Counted from the first letter of the stretch, positions 7,606-16,935 are shown. The stretch: 28,764 nucleotides of DNA from JBBDYG01 sp040901765 (GCA_040901765.1 JBBDYG010000060.1:1-28764), one strand, 5' to 3'. Notes: generated by a model from the sequence alone, not told the origin. Made by a program: numbers and translations.

Positions 7606-9174
7606 CTACAGGTTGCGATCGTCATCGGGCGGCGGATCGACAAGAGCGCCCGCGGGCGAGAGACCGTGCTCGGCAACCTCGCGTCGCAGCGCGATGCCGA
7701 GCTTGCTGTGATGGCGACCGTAGAAAACGTAGATCATAAAACCGACGAGGAGCCAAATCGCTAGCCGCAGCCAGTTTTCCAAAGGCAGACTGAACATTAA
7801 CAGCAGACAGAATCCAATGCCCAACAGTGGCAGGAGTGGCGAGAACGGCACGCGGAAGGGCCGATGAGCGTTGGGGTTCGTCTTCCGCATGATCAGCACC
7901 GCCACGCACACGATGACGAAAGCCAGCAGCGTGCCGATGTTCACGAGTTCCGCCAAAATGGACAGAGGCAACATCGACGCGAGTGAAGCAACGACTAATC
8001 CGGTCAAGATCGTCGATTTCCACGGCGTTCTGAATTTGTCGTGGACGGCGCCAAAGAAACTCTCCGGCAGCAAGCCGTCGCGGGCCATCGCCAACAATAC
8101 GCGCGGTTGGCTGAGCATGGTGACGAGCATAACGGACGTCATTCCCGCCAAAGCGCCGATGTTGATTATGAATTGAGCCCCCGGCAATCCGATCGACTCG
8201 AATGCTGCCGCAACTGGGGCGTCTTGATCCAACTGGTTGTAAGGCACCATGCCGGTCAGAATCGCCGCCATGGCAATATAGAGCACCGTGCAGATCACGA
8301 GGCTGACGATGATTCCGATCGGCACGTCGCGCTCGGGCCTCTTGGCTTCTTCCGCGTGAGTCGATACGGCGTCGAAACCAATGTAAGCAAAGAAGATAAT
8401 CGCCGCCCCAGCCAGCATCCCGACGGGCTTTCCGCCGGCGCTCTCCTGCCCCAGCACAGTGTGGCCAAAAAAGCTCATCCCCGAGTAGCCGTAGGGCGCG
8501 AATGGTTGCCAATTGTCGGGATTCACGTAATACGCGCCAACCACAATGGCGAACAGCACGACCGCGACTTTGACGACCACCATGATGCCGTTGGCCCAGG
8601 TGCTCTGCCGAATTCCGAGAACTAAAATAATCGTCAGCAGCAGCGAGATCACGGCGGCCGGCAGATCGAACAGGCTTCCGGTTCTTATGAACGCACCGGT
8701 ACCGATATTGTAATCGAACGGAGCATCCCTAAACGCCACAGGGATGTAGATACCCCACATACCGAGTAAATTCTGGAAGTACTTCGACCATCCGTGCGCC
8801 ACGGCGGCGGAGCAGACGGTGTATTCGAGCACCAAGTCCCAGCCGATAATCCAGGCGAATAGCTCGCCCATGGTGGCATAGCCGTAGGTGTAAGCCGAAC
8901 CGGCGACGGGTGCCATCGAAGCAAATTCGGCATAGCAAAGTGCGGCAAAAATGCAGGCCGTGCCGGCGACTACGAACGACAACATTAAGGCCGGACCCGT
9001 GTAGTCGGCCGCCGCCACGCCAACCAGCACAAAGATGCCCGTGCCGATGATCGATCCGATGCCGAGCATCGAGAGAGCAACAGGCCCCAGCACGCGATGC
9101 AGCCGGTGCTGGCCGGCCATCTCGTCCAACAGCACCTTCAGCGACTTTGTCGAGAATGCTTGGCGAAACCACAT
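7606..9174 (-). CDS. APC-superfamily amino acid permease (cationic amino acid transporter type)
   Basis: A 522-aa transporter with about 12-14 hydrophobic segments. LGIGSIIGTGIFVLVG near the N-terminus is the APC TM1 signature (GxGxxG with unwound helix). FAYIGFDAVSTHAEEAKRPERDVP is the TM6 region and following loop typical of CAT/YfnA-like carriers. The late NPNAHRPFRVPFSPLLP is also a CAT hallmark. It probably imports amino acids with protons, and the specificity is not readable. The frame also has a TTG two codons upstream, but the ATG at 9174 is better placed, with AGGGA seven bases before it. It lies 40 nt after the PEP carboxykinase stop on the same strand. Confidence 0.9.
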   Translation of the reverse strand: MWFRQAFSTKSLKVLLDEMAGQHRLHRVLGPVALSMLGIGSIIGTGIFVLVGVAAADYTGPALMLSFVVAGTACIFAALCYAEFASMAPVAGSAYTYGYATMGELFAWIIGWDLVLEYTVCSAAVAHGWSKYFQNLLGMWGIYIPVAFRDAPFDYNIGTGAFIRTGSLFDLPAAVISLLLTIILVLGIRQSTWANGIMVVVKVAVVLFAIVVGAYYVNPDNWQPFAPYGYSGMSFFGHTVLGQESAGGKPVGMLAGAAIIFFAYIGFDAVSTHAEEAKRPERDVPIGIIVSLVICTVLYIAMAAILTGMVPYNQLDQDAPVAAAFESIGLPGAQFIINIGALAGMTSVMLVTMLSQPRVLLAMARDGLLPESFFGAVHDKFRTPWKSTILTGLVVASLASMLPLSILAELVNIGTLLAFVIVCVAVLIMRKTNPNAHRPFRVPFSPLLPLLGIGFCLLLMFSLPLENWLRLAIWLLVGFMIYVFYGRHHSKLGIALRREVAEHGLSPAGALVDPPPDDDRNL

Positions 9175-9214
9175 GGGCAAATCCCTGCGCGCGATGAAAT
9201 CGAATACGAGACGC

Positions 9215-11062
9215 TTAACCGCCCGCCGAACTGCGCGACGCTCGCTCCATGGTGGTCACGAGCAACTGGCGGATTAACTCCAGCTCCTTCGGCAGCCGAT
9301 CGCCCAGCTTCTTGAACAGTTCTTCATGCGATGCGATCTCTTCAAGCCACAGCTTGTGGTCGAAGCTCATCACCGCGTCGAATTTAGCGGGCGTGAAGTC
9401 GTTCAAGCCACGCCAATCTAAATCTTCATAGCGTGGCGACCAGCCCAGCGGCGTCTCGACCGCCGGCGCCGCGTTGCGGGACCGCTCGACGATCCACTTG
9501 AGCACCCGCATATTCTCGCCATAACCCGGCCATGCAAACTTCCCGTTTTCGTCGCGACGAAACCAGTTCACACTGAAGATCCGCGGCGGGTTTTCCAGCT
9601 TCTGGCCGAAATTGAGCCAGTGGTTGAAATAGTCGCCCATGTGGTAGCCGCAGAACGGCAGCATCGCAAACGGATCGCGGCGGACTTCGCCCAGCTTGCC
9701 AAACGCGGCGGCCGTCATCTCGGATCCCATCGTCGCCGCGTTGTAGACGCCAAACGGCCAGTTAAACGACTGCGAAACCAGCGGCACCAGCGTGCTGCGG
9801 CGCCCACCAAAAACGAAAGCGCTGATCGGCACCCCCTGCGGATCGTCATACGCCGGGTCCACCGACGGGCACTGACTCAGCGGGGCCGTGAACCGCGAAT
9901 TGGGATGCGCCGCCTTGCGGTCGCTGCCCGGCGTCCAGTCCGCACCCTGCCAGTCAATCGCGTGCGCCGGCGGTTTTTCGGTCATCCCTTCCCACCACAC
10001 GTCGCCGTCATCGGTCAGCGCGACGTTCGTAAAAATGGTGTTCTCGCGAATCGACGCCATTGCGTTGGGATTCGTCTCGTCGTTGGTGCCAGGTGCGACG
10101 CCGAAGAAACCGGCCTCGGGATTGATGGCGTATATCCGCCCGTCCTCACCCGGTTTGACCCACGCGATGTCGTCGCCGACCGTTTGCACCTTCCAATCGT
10201 CCTCGCGGAACGGCTTGGGCGGAATCAGCATCGCGAAGTTCGTTTTGCCGCACGCGCTGGGAAATGCCGCCGCAACATACGTCTTCGCGCCGCCGGGATC
10301 GGTTACGCCGAGAATCAACATGTGCTCGGCCAGCCAGCCATCGTCGCGGGCGATCACCGACGCGATCCGCAGCGCCAGGCACTTCTTTCCAAGCAGCGCA
10401 TTGCCGCCGTAGCCCGAACCGTAGCTCCAGATGAGCCGCTCTTCGGGAAAGTGGACGATGTACTTGTCCTTGGGGTCGGGGCTGCATGGCCACGAAACGT
10501 CCTGCTGGCCCAGTTCCAGGGGCATGCCGACCGAGTGCAGGCAATGGACGAACTCGCCGTCGCCGAGCGCGTCGACCACTTTCCGGCCCATGCGGGTCAT
10601 GATCCGCATGTTGACCACGACGTAGGGCGAATCGCTAAGCTGCACGCCGACGTGCGAGATGGCTCCACCGATCGGCCCCATGCTGAACGGGATTACGTAC
10701 ATCGTCCGCCCGCGCATCGACCCAGCGAACTTCGGCTCGAGGGTCGCCTTCATCTCCTTGGGGGCCATCCAATTGTTCGTCGGACCGGCATCCTCTTTCT
10801 TTACCGAGCAGATATAGGTGCGGTCTTCCACACGCGCCACGTCGCTCGGATGCGATCGAGCGAGGAAGCACCCCGCTCGCTTCTCAGAATTCAGCCGAAG
10901 GAACGTCCCGGCAGTAACCATTTGCTCGCAGAGCGTGTCATATTCCTGCTGCGATCCGTCGCACCAAACCGCCTGCGCCGGTTGACACAATTCGGCCATC
11001 TCCCCCACCCACCGGCGGAGTTCTTGATTCCGAACCCAATCGGGAACCTCAAACTTATTCAT
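9215..11062 (-). CDS. pckG: phosphoenolpyruvate carboxykinase (GTP)
   Basis: Converts oxaloacetate and GTP to phosphoenolpyruvate, GDP and CO2, the entry step of gluconeogenesis, in the cytoplasm. The 615-aa length is normal for the GTP class. FPSACGKTN at about residues 267-275 is the PEPCK P-loop, with the reactive Cys271 and Lys273 of the GTP-type enzyme. Other family blocks are NNWMAPKEM, RTMYVIPFSMGP, SYGSGYGGNALLGKKCLALR and GVPISAFVFGGRR. The start at 11062 has GGAAG close before it. The two transport genes downstream follow at 40 and 33 nt on the same strand; functional linkage is possible but not shown. Confidence 0.97.
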   Translation of the reverse strand: MNKFEVPDWVRNQELRRWVGEMAELCQPAQAVWCDGSQQEYDTLCEQMVTAGTFLRLNSEKRAGCFLARSHPSDVARVEDRTYICSVKKEDAGPTNNWMAPKEMKATLEPKFAGSMRGRTMYVIPFSMGPIGGAISHVGVQLSDSPYVVVNMRIMTRMGRKVVDALGDGEFVHCLHSVGMPLELGQQDVSWPCSPDPKDKYIVHFPEERLIWSYGSGYGGNALLGKKCLALRIASVIARDDGWLAEHMLILGVTDPGGAKTYVAAAFPSACGKTNFAMLIPPKPFREDDWKVQTVGDDIAWVKPGEDGRIYAINPEAGFFGVAPGTNDETNPNAMASIRENTIFTNVALTDDGDVWWEGMTEKPPAHAIDWQGADWTPGSDRKAAHPNSRFTAPLSQCPSVDPAYDDPQGVPISAFVFGGRRSTLVPLVSQSFNWPFGVYNAATMGSEMTAAAFGKLGEVRRDPFAMLPFCGYHMGDYFNHWLNFGQKLENPPRIFSVNWFRRDENGKFAWPGYGENMRVLKWIVERSRNAAPAVETPLGWSPRYEDLDWRGLNDFTPAKFDAVMSFDHKLWLEEIASHEELFKKLGDRLPKELELIRQLLVTTMERASRSSAGG

Positions 11063-11239
11063 CTTCCACGTACTCCAATCCTGCGTATTACCTGACCCAG
11101 CCGCGCCGGGCCGCGAATGTCCGAATTGGCCTCCAGATTACCCGTCACTCCGAACCGCGCACAGTGTTAGCGGCGGCTTAACCGCCGGCACAACCGAATT
11201 CACCGGCAAATTGCAATGGTTCCCAATCACCGCACCGCC
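11063..11239. other. upstream region of pckG
   Basis: This region should contain the pckG promoter (minus strand) and leader. A 6-bp stem (CGGCGG, loop CTTAA, CCGCCG) lies at 11171-11187. I see no strong sigma70 boxes for pckG. Confidence 0.3.
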
Positions 11240-11269
11240 TTGAACAACCACCGGGCGGGGCGGTATCCT
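11240..11269 (+). promoter_or_regulatory. sigma70-like promoter for the tRNA locus
   Basis: TTGAAC at 11240-11245 and TATCCT at 11264-11269 are separated by 18 bases, a good spacing. The start point would be near 11277, just before the tRNA-like remnant and about 100 nt before tRNA-Asn. Confidence 0.45.
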
Positions 11270-11280
11270 AGAATTCGTGG

Positions 11281-11358
11281 TCGCCGCCCTTAGTTGGTAG
11301 AGCGAGTCCGCCGTGGCGGATTAACCACTGAGTCGTAGGTCTCCTCCGGGAGAACGAG
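11281..11358 (+). pseudogene. decayed tRNA-like sequence upstream of tRNA-Asn
   Basis: This stretch shares agttggtagagcgag (11292-11306, the D-arm) exactly with tRNA-Asn 96 bases downstream. It also shares gtcgtaggt (variable/T-arm entry) and a TTAACC at the anticodon loop. The acceptor stem and T-loop cannot be formed, and the anticodon region contains a TCCGCC-GT-GGCGGA hairpin not seen in normal tRNAs. It looks like a degenerate duplicate of the tRNA, probably still within the transcript. Confidence 0.5.
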
Positions 11359-11374
11359 CAAAAACAAAAATCAT

Positions 11375-11450
<76 letters not shown>

Positions 11451-11494
11451 TTTCGGTTTACGGAATTGGGACCGACCGACGGGTTAACGTACAG

Positions 11495-11520
11495 CGCCGA
11501 GAGTTCCCCTCTCGGCGTTT
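11495..11520 (+). terminator. intrinsic terminator-like hairpin after tRNA-Asn
   Basis: A perfect 9-bp stem (CGCCGAGAG at 11495-11503, CTCTCGGCG at 11509-11517) with loop TTCCC is followed by TTT and then TTTATT after CGCG. It lies 47 bases after the tRNA. The U-run is short, so efficiency is uncertain. Confidence 0.5.
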
Positions 11521-11725
11521 CGCGTTTATTCGCCGGTATTTGACGGATCGTTGCCCGGCGGACGAGTTGAGAGAGTTCTCTCCTACCGTGCGAGAAAACC
11601 GGTCGCCCCGTCTGTCGGTACCAAATTGGCCAAAAACTCTCTCGCTCTCTGATTAACAGACCCCGATAAGTTAACAACCCGGTATCGTTCGGTCCCCGAA
11701 AGCAACCCTCTCAAACGCAGCGACG

Positions 11726-11989
11726 ATGACGGCTAATCTATCAGATACGTCGATCGTAGTTGAAGAGGCCCAGCTGCGTTTGCTCCGCGAGAAGTCCTCT
11801 GCTCAACGGGCGATGCTGGCGATACGACTTTCCTCCGAAGTCGTACGTGCCGCGAAGCGAGCGATTGCAAGGGTCGATCCGAGCTTAAGTGCTCGGCAAG
11901 TAGAACTGCGATTTGTGGAACTCCATTACGGCCAAGTGCTTGCCGAAGCCGTGCGGCAATACGTAGGAGAGCCGCAAGATGAACGATAA
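11726..11989 (+). CDS. small conserved-looking protein, partner of the nucleotidyltransferase remnant
   Basis: An 87-aa soluble protein with no named domain that I can assign. It is rich in Arg, Ala and Glu and predicted helical (SSAQRAMLAIRLSSEVVRA, then a second helix ending EAVRQYVGEP). There is no good Shine-Dalgarno at the ATG at 11726. Its end overlaps the start of the next gene by 11 bases, which shows translational coupling. Small proteins overlapping a nucleotidyltransferase gene are often antitoxins or substrate-binding partners, but that role is only inferred. The partner is broken, so the gene may be an orphan. Confidence 0.55.
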   Translation: MTANLSDTSIVVEEAQLRLLREKSSAQRAMLAIRLSSEVVRAAKRAIARVDPSLSARQVELRFVELHYGQVLAEAVRQYVGEPQDER

Positions 11990-12222
11990 CAGTGAGCTGA
12001 TTCTAGCCCTGCGTCCGGTCCTGGGGGAACTCGATCGATTGGGAGTGCGGTATTGCATTGGCGGCTCCGTAGCCAGTTCTTGCCACGGTGCCGCCCGAAG
12101 CACTTTGGATTTGGACCTGGCTGCCGAACTCGATGAAGCCGCTGCGCTGAAGATCATTTCGGCGCTTCGTGACACTTACTTACGTCAGTGAATCCGCAGT
12201 ACGCGAGCTGAGTAAGCAAGCA
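11979..12222 (+). pseudogene. nucleotidyltransferase-fold protein, frameshifted and truncated
   Basis: The frame from ATG 11979 gives 70 aa: LGVRYCIGGSVASSCHGAARSTLDLDL is the GGS ... D-x-D core of minimal nucleotidyltransferases (AbiEii-like or MNT-like). The frame stops at 12189-12191. Moving by one base near 12180 restores a plausible continuation, YVSESAVRELSKQA, as expected after the DTY of this family. The match ends near 12222, where unrelated sequence and the next gene begin. So there is one frameshift plus loss of the C-terminal half. GGAG lies 9 nt before the start. The overlap with the 87-aa gene marks an original two-gene unit, possibly toxin-antitoxin-like. Confidence 0.65.
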
Positions 12223-12266
12223 ATTGACTTTCGCGGTAGAACGACATGCAGATGGAGCGAATCCTC

Positions 12267-13193
12267 ATGAATGAGGTCGAAATCAACGGGATCGTTGCTG
12301 AACTTGACCAGGAGTATACGGGCAAACTTCCCGAACAGGCGATTCGCGAGGCCCAGCGCCATCCGGCGGAAATCACGCCCTTCCTAATCGAGTTGATTCG
12401 AAAAGCGACTGACGCTGTTCGCCGAGGACAGATCCCGAAAGGAGAGGGCCATCTCTACGCGCTTTTCCTATTGGCCGAATTCCGCGTGAAAGAGGCTTTG
12501 CCGGCGATCCTCGATTCCGTCTCACTTCCTGGCGACGGCCCCTTTGATCTCTATGGCGACTCAATCACGGAGGATCTCAGCCGGATCCTGGCGGTCTTGG
12601 TAGATGGAGATTGCGGGAAGCTCGATGAATTGATCAACAATCGAGCGGTGAATGAATATGTGCGGTGGAAGGCCGCTGAGACTTACCGTTATTTCGTACG
12701 AGATGGACGCCTGACACGCGACGAAGCGGTGCATAGTCTGCATGAAGATCTGCGCGTCGCGATTGCCAGCCGCGACAAAAAGGGAGCCAGCGGGATCGTG
12801 GCCGAGCTTTATACCTATGCTCCGCACGAGGCCCTTGAGGATATTAAGGAAGCGTTTCGCCGGCAATTGATCGATCGCGGGATCGTCAACTTGCCATCGA
12901 TCGAAACAAGCATCGCCAAAGGAGAGCCCTGGGTACAGGAAGAACTTAGTCATTGTCCGACTTCGGGCATCGAAGACACGTTCCTGGAAATGAGCCAATG
13001 GAGCGCCTATCAAGAACCGGTGCATACTGCACCCATTTTGGACAGCGAATCGCACTGGGATGCTGATTCGGAGGTTATCAACGATTACGACCCACTCGCA
13101 GAATCATCAAACGGACATCACCGCGTCGGCCGCAACGAGCCGTGCCCGTGTGGCAGCGGCAAGAAATTCAAAAAGTGCTGCGGAGCCAAATGA
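12267..13193 (+). CDS. DUF1186 protein with C-terminal SEC-C zinc motif
   Basis: A soluble protein of about 308 aa. The body is helical and repeat-like (residues 1-210), with EYTGKLPEQAIREAQRHP and LYALFLLAEFRVKEALPAIL, matching the DUF1186 pattern. The tail VGRNEPCPCGSGKKFKKCC is a canonical SEC-C metal-binding motif (C-x-C-x8-C-C), which binds zinc and often mediates contacts with SecB or ribosomes in other proteins. The function of DUF1186 proteins is unknown. ATGs also occur at 12246 and 12252, but GGAG placed 9 nt before 12267 favours that one. The start region overlaps the decayed end of the nucleotidyltransferase gene. Confidence 0.8.
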   Translation: MNEVEINGIVAELDQEYTGKLPEQAIREAQRHPAEITPFLIELIRKATDAVRRGQIPKGEGHLYALFLLAEFRVKEALPAILDSVSLPGDGPFDLYGDSITEDLSRILAVLVDGDCGKLDELINNRAVNEYVRWKAAETYRYFVRDGRLTRDEAVHSLHEDLRVAIASRDKKGASGIVAELYTYAPHEALEDIKEAFRRQLIDRGIVNLPSIETSIAKGEPWVQEELSHCPTSGIEDTFLEMSQWSAYQEPVHTAPILDSESHWDADSEVINDYDPLAESSNGHHRVGRNEPCPCGSGKKFKKCCGAK

Positions 13194-13904
13194 AGCGTGA
13201 TGAGGCATGAGGACAAAACGCCGCTTACGACAGCGATGACATCCTCCAGTAGGGCGGCAGTCTACGTTGGCGCGGCATTTAGACGTGGCAGTCGCGGGAG
13301 TCGGCGGGCGAATTCTCGTCATGTCGGCGCAAGCCGGGACCGCATTCGATTAAGTCAACCAAGTTGGTTGATGGCGCTCTGCGCTGCGACGATGAAGGGC
13401 GCTCCAACGAAAGCCTCGGCCGGTCTGGTTGGGAGCAACTCCTGGCAGACGGCGGCGCCTGTGCTTGGCGCATCTCCGCGCCGTAGAACTCCAGCTTCAC
13501 AGTGGTAGGTTGAAAGTGCTTGCAAAAGCGAGGGAGGTCCGTATCCTAACAGGCGCTTGTCTTCATCGCGGTGCTCTGACGCAGGGAGAATGCGCGGCAA
13601 TGGATCGAAGCGACCGTGGGCGAAAATTTGGAGCGGCCCGGCTTTACGATCGAATATCGCGCGCCACAGATTCCGGGGAACCGTCCCACGAACTCACACG
13701 GTTAATTCCTCGACCACCGTCCTGTACAACTAATCGAACAACGATAAGTACTTTTGTACTCGAGCTTTGAATGCGGTTCGGGATTCGAAGAATCGCAACT
13801 GCAGGATTGGGAAGCTGCGTCAACTTGCGAAGCTTTCCTAGGCCGGCGCGAAGCTCATTTACACGAGCGCGCAGCGCCGACCGACATACCAGAATGTTGA
13901 ATGC
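13194..13904. other. gene-free stretch before the transposase
   Basis: No frame shows a domain or good start signals. There are minor palindromes: TCAACCA-AGT-TGGTTGA near 13357-13373 and AGTAC-TTTT-GTACT near 13747-13760. It could be eroded accessory DNA. Confidence 0.5.
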
Positions 13905-15142
13905 TCAAGCAGCGGCACGATGGTAGCTGTTGAGCACTCCGCCAAGCCGCTTGCGGCATTCGACCTGACCGAGCGGCACGGTCGGTGCGCATTCCTTCGG
14001 CGGCGGCCGCTGAATAATCAGCCGATTGTCGAGCCCTTGATGCGGCCGATCGGCATGATAGTAATCAACAAACTCTCGACAGAGATAGTCGAAGTGCTTC
14101 TCGCCGAAGACGAGAAAATGATCGAGGCATTCTGTCTTGATCGACTGCACGAACCGTTCGACGAACGCATTTTCGTTCGGCGAACGAAACGCCGTCAGCC
14201 GCACTTCGGCGTTCTTCGATTTCACGATGTCGTCGAATCCGTTGGCAAACTTGCCGTCGCGGTCTCGCATGACCAGCTTGACAGACAGTCCCGTTTCTTC
14301 GGTATGGCGGAAGAACGCTTGTGTTTGTTCCCGTATCCAAGCAGCATCCGGCTTGCAGGTCGAAGGCGTAATAAAAACTCGTCTCGTTCCCAAGTGAAGG
14401 TGAGTTCAAACTTCAAATGCAACAAGCCAAACGCCCTGGATTTGAAGGGGTTTTCGACGTTTGTTCACGATTCCCCGAAAATTCTAGAGCCGAACTGCTA
14501 GCAGCTTCGAAAATCAGCCCGCGACTCAGCCTCAAAGTTGTCGCATTTGAAGTTTGACATCACCTGAATGAATACCAGGGCAAATACCTGCTTCAGTCCG
14601 AAACGAGTGATGATCCGCTTCGAGAAGAAGTCGCACTGCCAGAGCGTCTCGGCGTGCATCTTCAGAAATTCGTCCCACGTGCCAGGCCCACGCTTCGGTC
14701 CCGGTTCCAACTCGCCCCGCTTCAGGATGTTGACGACCGTTTGCCGCGAGATCGTCTGGATTCCCAACTTTCTTAGTTCACCAAGTATCCGCGTGTAACC
14801 CCAGTTCGTCTCCCGGGCGAGCTTCAGGACGAGTTCCTCGATCTCGGCTGCGGTCTTTCTGCGACCGACAACCTTCGTGGGCACGTGATTCTGCTCCTCG
14901 CGACGCCATTTAAGGTATGTGCCATAGCTAACGATCGTAATCAGGTGCTGCAGCGCAGGACCGATGGCTTTTCCCAATTCCAGCAGCCGTGCCCGCTCCT
15001 CGGGCTTGAGATGAATTGACTTCTTGGGAATCCGGCTTCGCAGGAGTTGGTTTTCGGCTTTGAGAAATTCGATCTGCCGAAGCAGTTCGTTCCGGCTACA
15101 TCGGGCGATGACGTATAGAAGGGGCTGGAAAAGCCGGTCCAT
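13905..15142 (-). mobile_element. integrase-core (rve, DDE) transposase, interrupted by a 166-bp insertion
   Basis: Two minus-strand pieces make up one transposase. The N-terminal part (15142 down to 14565) starts MDRLFQPLLYVIARCSRNEL, has a helical HTH-like region (WGYTRILGELRKLGIQTISR) and the first catalytic Asp in LWQCDFFSKRI, and ends VFI. The C-terminal part (14394 down to 13905) begins LGTRRVFITPS, has RDRDGKF (second Asp) and NENAFVERFVQSIKTECLDH (Glu). Removing the 166-bp insert and one 4-bp target copy (14395-14564) joins them in frame as VFIHLGTRRV, giving about 355 aa. The protein resembles IS3/IS481-like integrases common in Planctomycetes. I found no convincing terminal inverted repeats for the outer element. 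It is inactive as it stands. Confidence 0.85.
14399..14564. mobile_element. MITE-like element with 27-bp terminal inverted repeats and 4-bp target duplication
   Basis: The ends 14399-14425 and 14538-14564 are inverted repeats matching at 24 of 27 positions; both read GGTGA outermost and share TCAAACTTCAAATGC. The element is flanked by TGAA at 14395-14398 and 14565-14568. Deleting the element and one TGAA restores the transposase frame exactly, which proves recent insertion. The 166-bp element has no coding capacity and must have been moved by a transposase encoded elsewhere. Confidence 0.85.
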
Positions 15143-15498
15143 GCCAGTATGATCCTGTCTAGAAGCTGTTCTTGAGGAGGTTTGAATCTTTTTGTACCCC
15201 GACGGACTGCCCATAGAAGGTGGAATTCGGTGGCCTCGTCCAACTCCGATCCGATGCTCCTTGACCCAACCGGCACAGCTTGCCAAACTTCGCGCCGTGA
15301 GCGGCCAACGAATCCTTCTCCAGTTAGCAGCGCTCTCTAAGCGCTCTCGCGCGAATTCTCAAGCTGTTAACCCGAGAACAGATTTTCCGTAAACCGTTGC
15401 TTCCGATCAGCAACCACCGAACGGGACTCGGAATCGCTAATCGCTTGTGATGAAACGACTTCCGGCATTTCCAAAACAGAGAATCGTTATGAAGAGGG
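15143..15498. other. gene-free gap between transposase and methylase fragment
   Basis: No domain-bearing frame is visible on either strand. The transposase start at 15142 has AGGA upstream on the minus strand. The other end of the mobile element probably lies here, because the methylase downstream lacks its 5' part. Confidence 0.45.
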
Positions 15499-15990
15499 TT
15501 GTTTACGGGGAGCGGCTACGCCAACTGTGGAAATTACCCGCCGGTGCTAAAGGCTACTGGTCTCTACTTCTCCCAGGCGATCATCTGGGTCAAAGAGCAT
15601 CCAGTGCTGACGCGCAAAGACTTCATGGGAAACCACGAGTGGTGTTTCTATGGCTGGAAGGAAGGCGCGGCGCATCTCTTTCTGGGCCCCCACAACGCCG
15701 TCGACGTGTGGAGCGTGAAAAAGGTCAATCCGCAGTCGATGGTCCACTTAACCGAGAAACCTGTGGAACTGGCCATGCGGGCGATCAAGTTTTCTTCACG
15801 GGCAGGTGAAAACGTCCTCGACCTATTTGGCGGGAGCGGTTCGACGCTGATCGCGTGCGAGCAGACGGGCCGAAAAGGATTCCTGATGGAACTCGACCCG
15901 CTGTACGCCGACGTCATCGTCCAGCGTTTTGAGAAATTTACTGGAACGAAGGCGGAGCGGATCCCCGCGGACGATCCGATCGCCGCCTAG
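15499..15990 (+). pseudogene. DNA methylase (N4/N6 type), C-terminal part only
   Basis: The visible 163 aa carry the C-terminal landmarks of N4/N6 methylases. FSQAIIWVKEHPVLTRKDFMG and HEWCFYGWKEGAAHLF lead to HLTEKPVELAMRAIKFSS. NVLDLFGGSGSTLIACEQTGR is the AdoMet-binding motif I, and ELDPLYADVIVQRFEKFTG follows. The catalytic DPPY-type motif and upstream half are missing. The frame has a TGA three codons before the TTG at 15499, so this is a 5'-truncated remnant. The class often sits in phage or ParB-methylase modules, and the next gene fits a phage context. It cannot methylate DNA without motif IV. Confidence 0.75.
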
Positions 15991-16011
15991 ATTTACTAAT
16001 CGAAACGAATC

Positions 16012-16935
16012 ATGGCCAAATCCGACAAAGCCACCGTCATGAAGCGGGTCCAGGAGGTTCTGCGGCTCCTGCTCGCCGGTGGTGAGTACGAGGACATAAG
16101 TCAATATGCGGCCGACCGAGATTGGAAACTGTCGGAGCGTCAGTTGCGACGTTATATGGAGCGAGCCTATAAACGCCTCGCATCCACAACCCAACGGGAC
16201 CAGAATCAGCTCCTGGGCCGGCACCTTATGCAGCGGCGGGCGCTCTATGCCCGTTCGCTGAAGGCCAACGACATGCGCACCGCGCTGCAGGTGTTGCGCG
16301 ACGAAGCGCTGCTCGAAGGGCTCTATCCCTCGACGAAGAGCGCGACGACCACCTCCTCCAGAAATGTGCCTTATTCCGGCGCTTCGGGACCGCCGCTGTC
16401 GCGTGAGGAGCGCTTTATTCGATTGCAATTCGCGGAGGCCCGTAAGGATCGAACTGAGCTTCGCCTGCTGGAAACAGCGACGCCCCACCTGATATACGAA
16501 GTGCCCGACTCTTTGATACCGCGGCAGATGCTTAACCTTCAGGCGCTGATCTACGTGGCCGATCAACTCGACCATGCCAGCACTTTTTTTATGACCTTGT
16601 TCTGCCTGGCGCTGCCGACCGGCGATGAAACTGAAGATTCCTTTGAATTGGTGGGCAGCATGCATGCGTACAAATTCAAGGTCGAGACCGATGCTTGGCA
16701 GCAGTACACCGAATCGATAGGCATCGACTCGCAGAAACTCGTCGCCGACAACCACCACGGCAACATGCTGGAACTTTTTGGGAAGCGCATTTACGACCTG
16801 GCGCCTACTGAAGAGGCAATTCGATCGCGGCTCATTGCATCCGGTCAATCGGCCGAGGATCTGCCCACCTCGTCCAGCATTGCCCGCGAGTGGCGCGACA
16901 TGCTCAACGTAATACTCCGGCAAAAAGTTGGTTAG
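16012..16935 (+). CDS. possible small-terminase-like or phage-associated protein
   Basis: A soluble 307-aa protein that I do not firmly recognise. The N-terminus (residues 5-60) is a basic helical region with an HTH look: EVLRLLLAGGEYEDISQYAA, then WKLSERQLRRYMERAYKRL. This is like the DNA-binding end of phage small terminase subunits. Residues 60-105 are another Arg-rich helical stretch. The rest has no motif I can name. It begins 21 nt after the methylase fragment with no clear Shine-Dalgarno. A large-terminase fragment lies at the right edge of the window, which supports, but does not prove, a phage origin. Confidence 0.5.
   Translation: MAKSDKATVMKRVQEVLRLLLAGGEYEDISQYAADRDWKLSERQLRRYMERAYKRLASTTQRDQNQLLGRHLMQRRALYARSLKANDMRTALQVLRDEALLEGLYPSTKSATTTSSRNVPYSGASGPPLSREERFIRLQFAEARKDRTELRLLETATPHLIYEVPDSLIPRQMLNLQALIYVADQLDHASTFFMTLFCLALPTGDETEDSFELVGSMHAYKFKVETDAWQQYTESIGIDSQKLVADNHHGNMLELFGKRIYDLAPTEEAIRSRLIASGQSAEDLPTSSSIAREWRDMLNVILRQKVG

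Noticed and set aside
9620..11095. Plus-strand open frame of 491 aa
   Set aside because: It is a His/Arg-rich shadow of pckG on the opposite strand.
15823..16923. Minus-strand open frame of 366 aa
   Set aside because: It is antisense to the methylase fragment and the 307-aa gene, and I see no domain in it. The plus-strand frames have the methylase motifs. Some doubt remains because the 307-aa protein itself is not firmly recognised.
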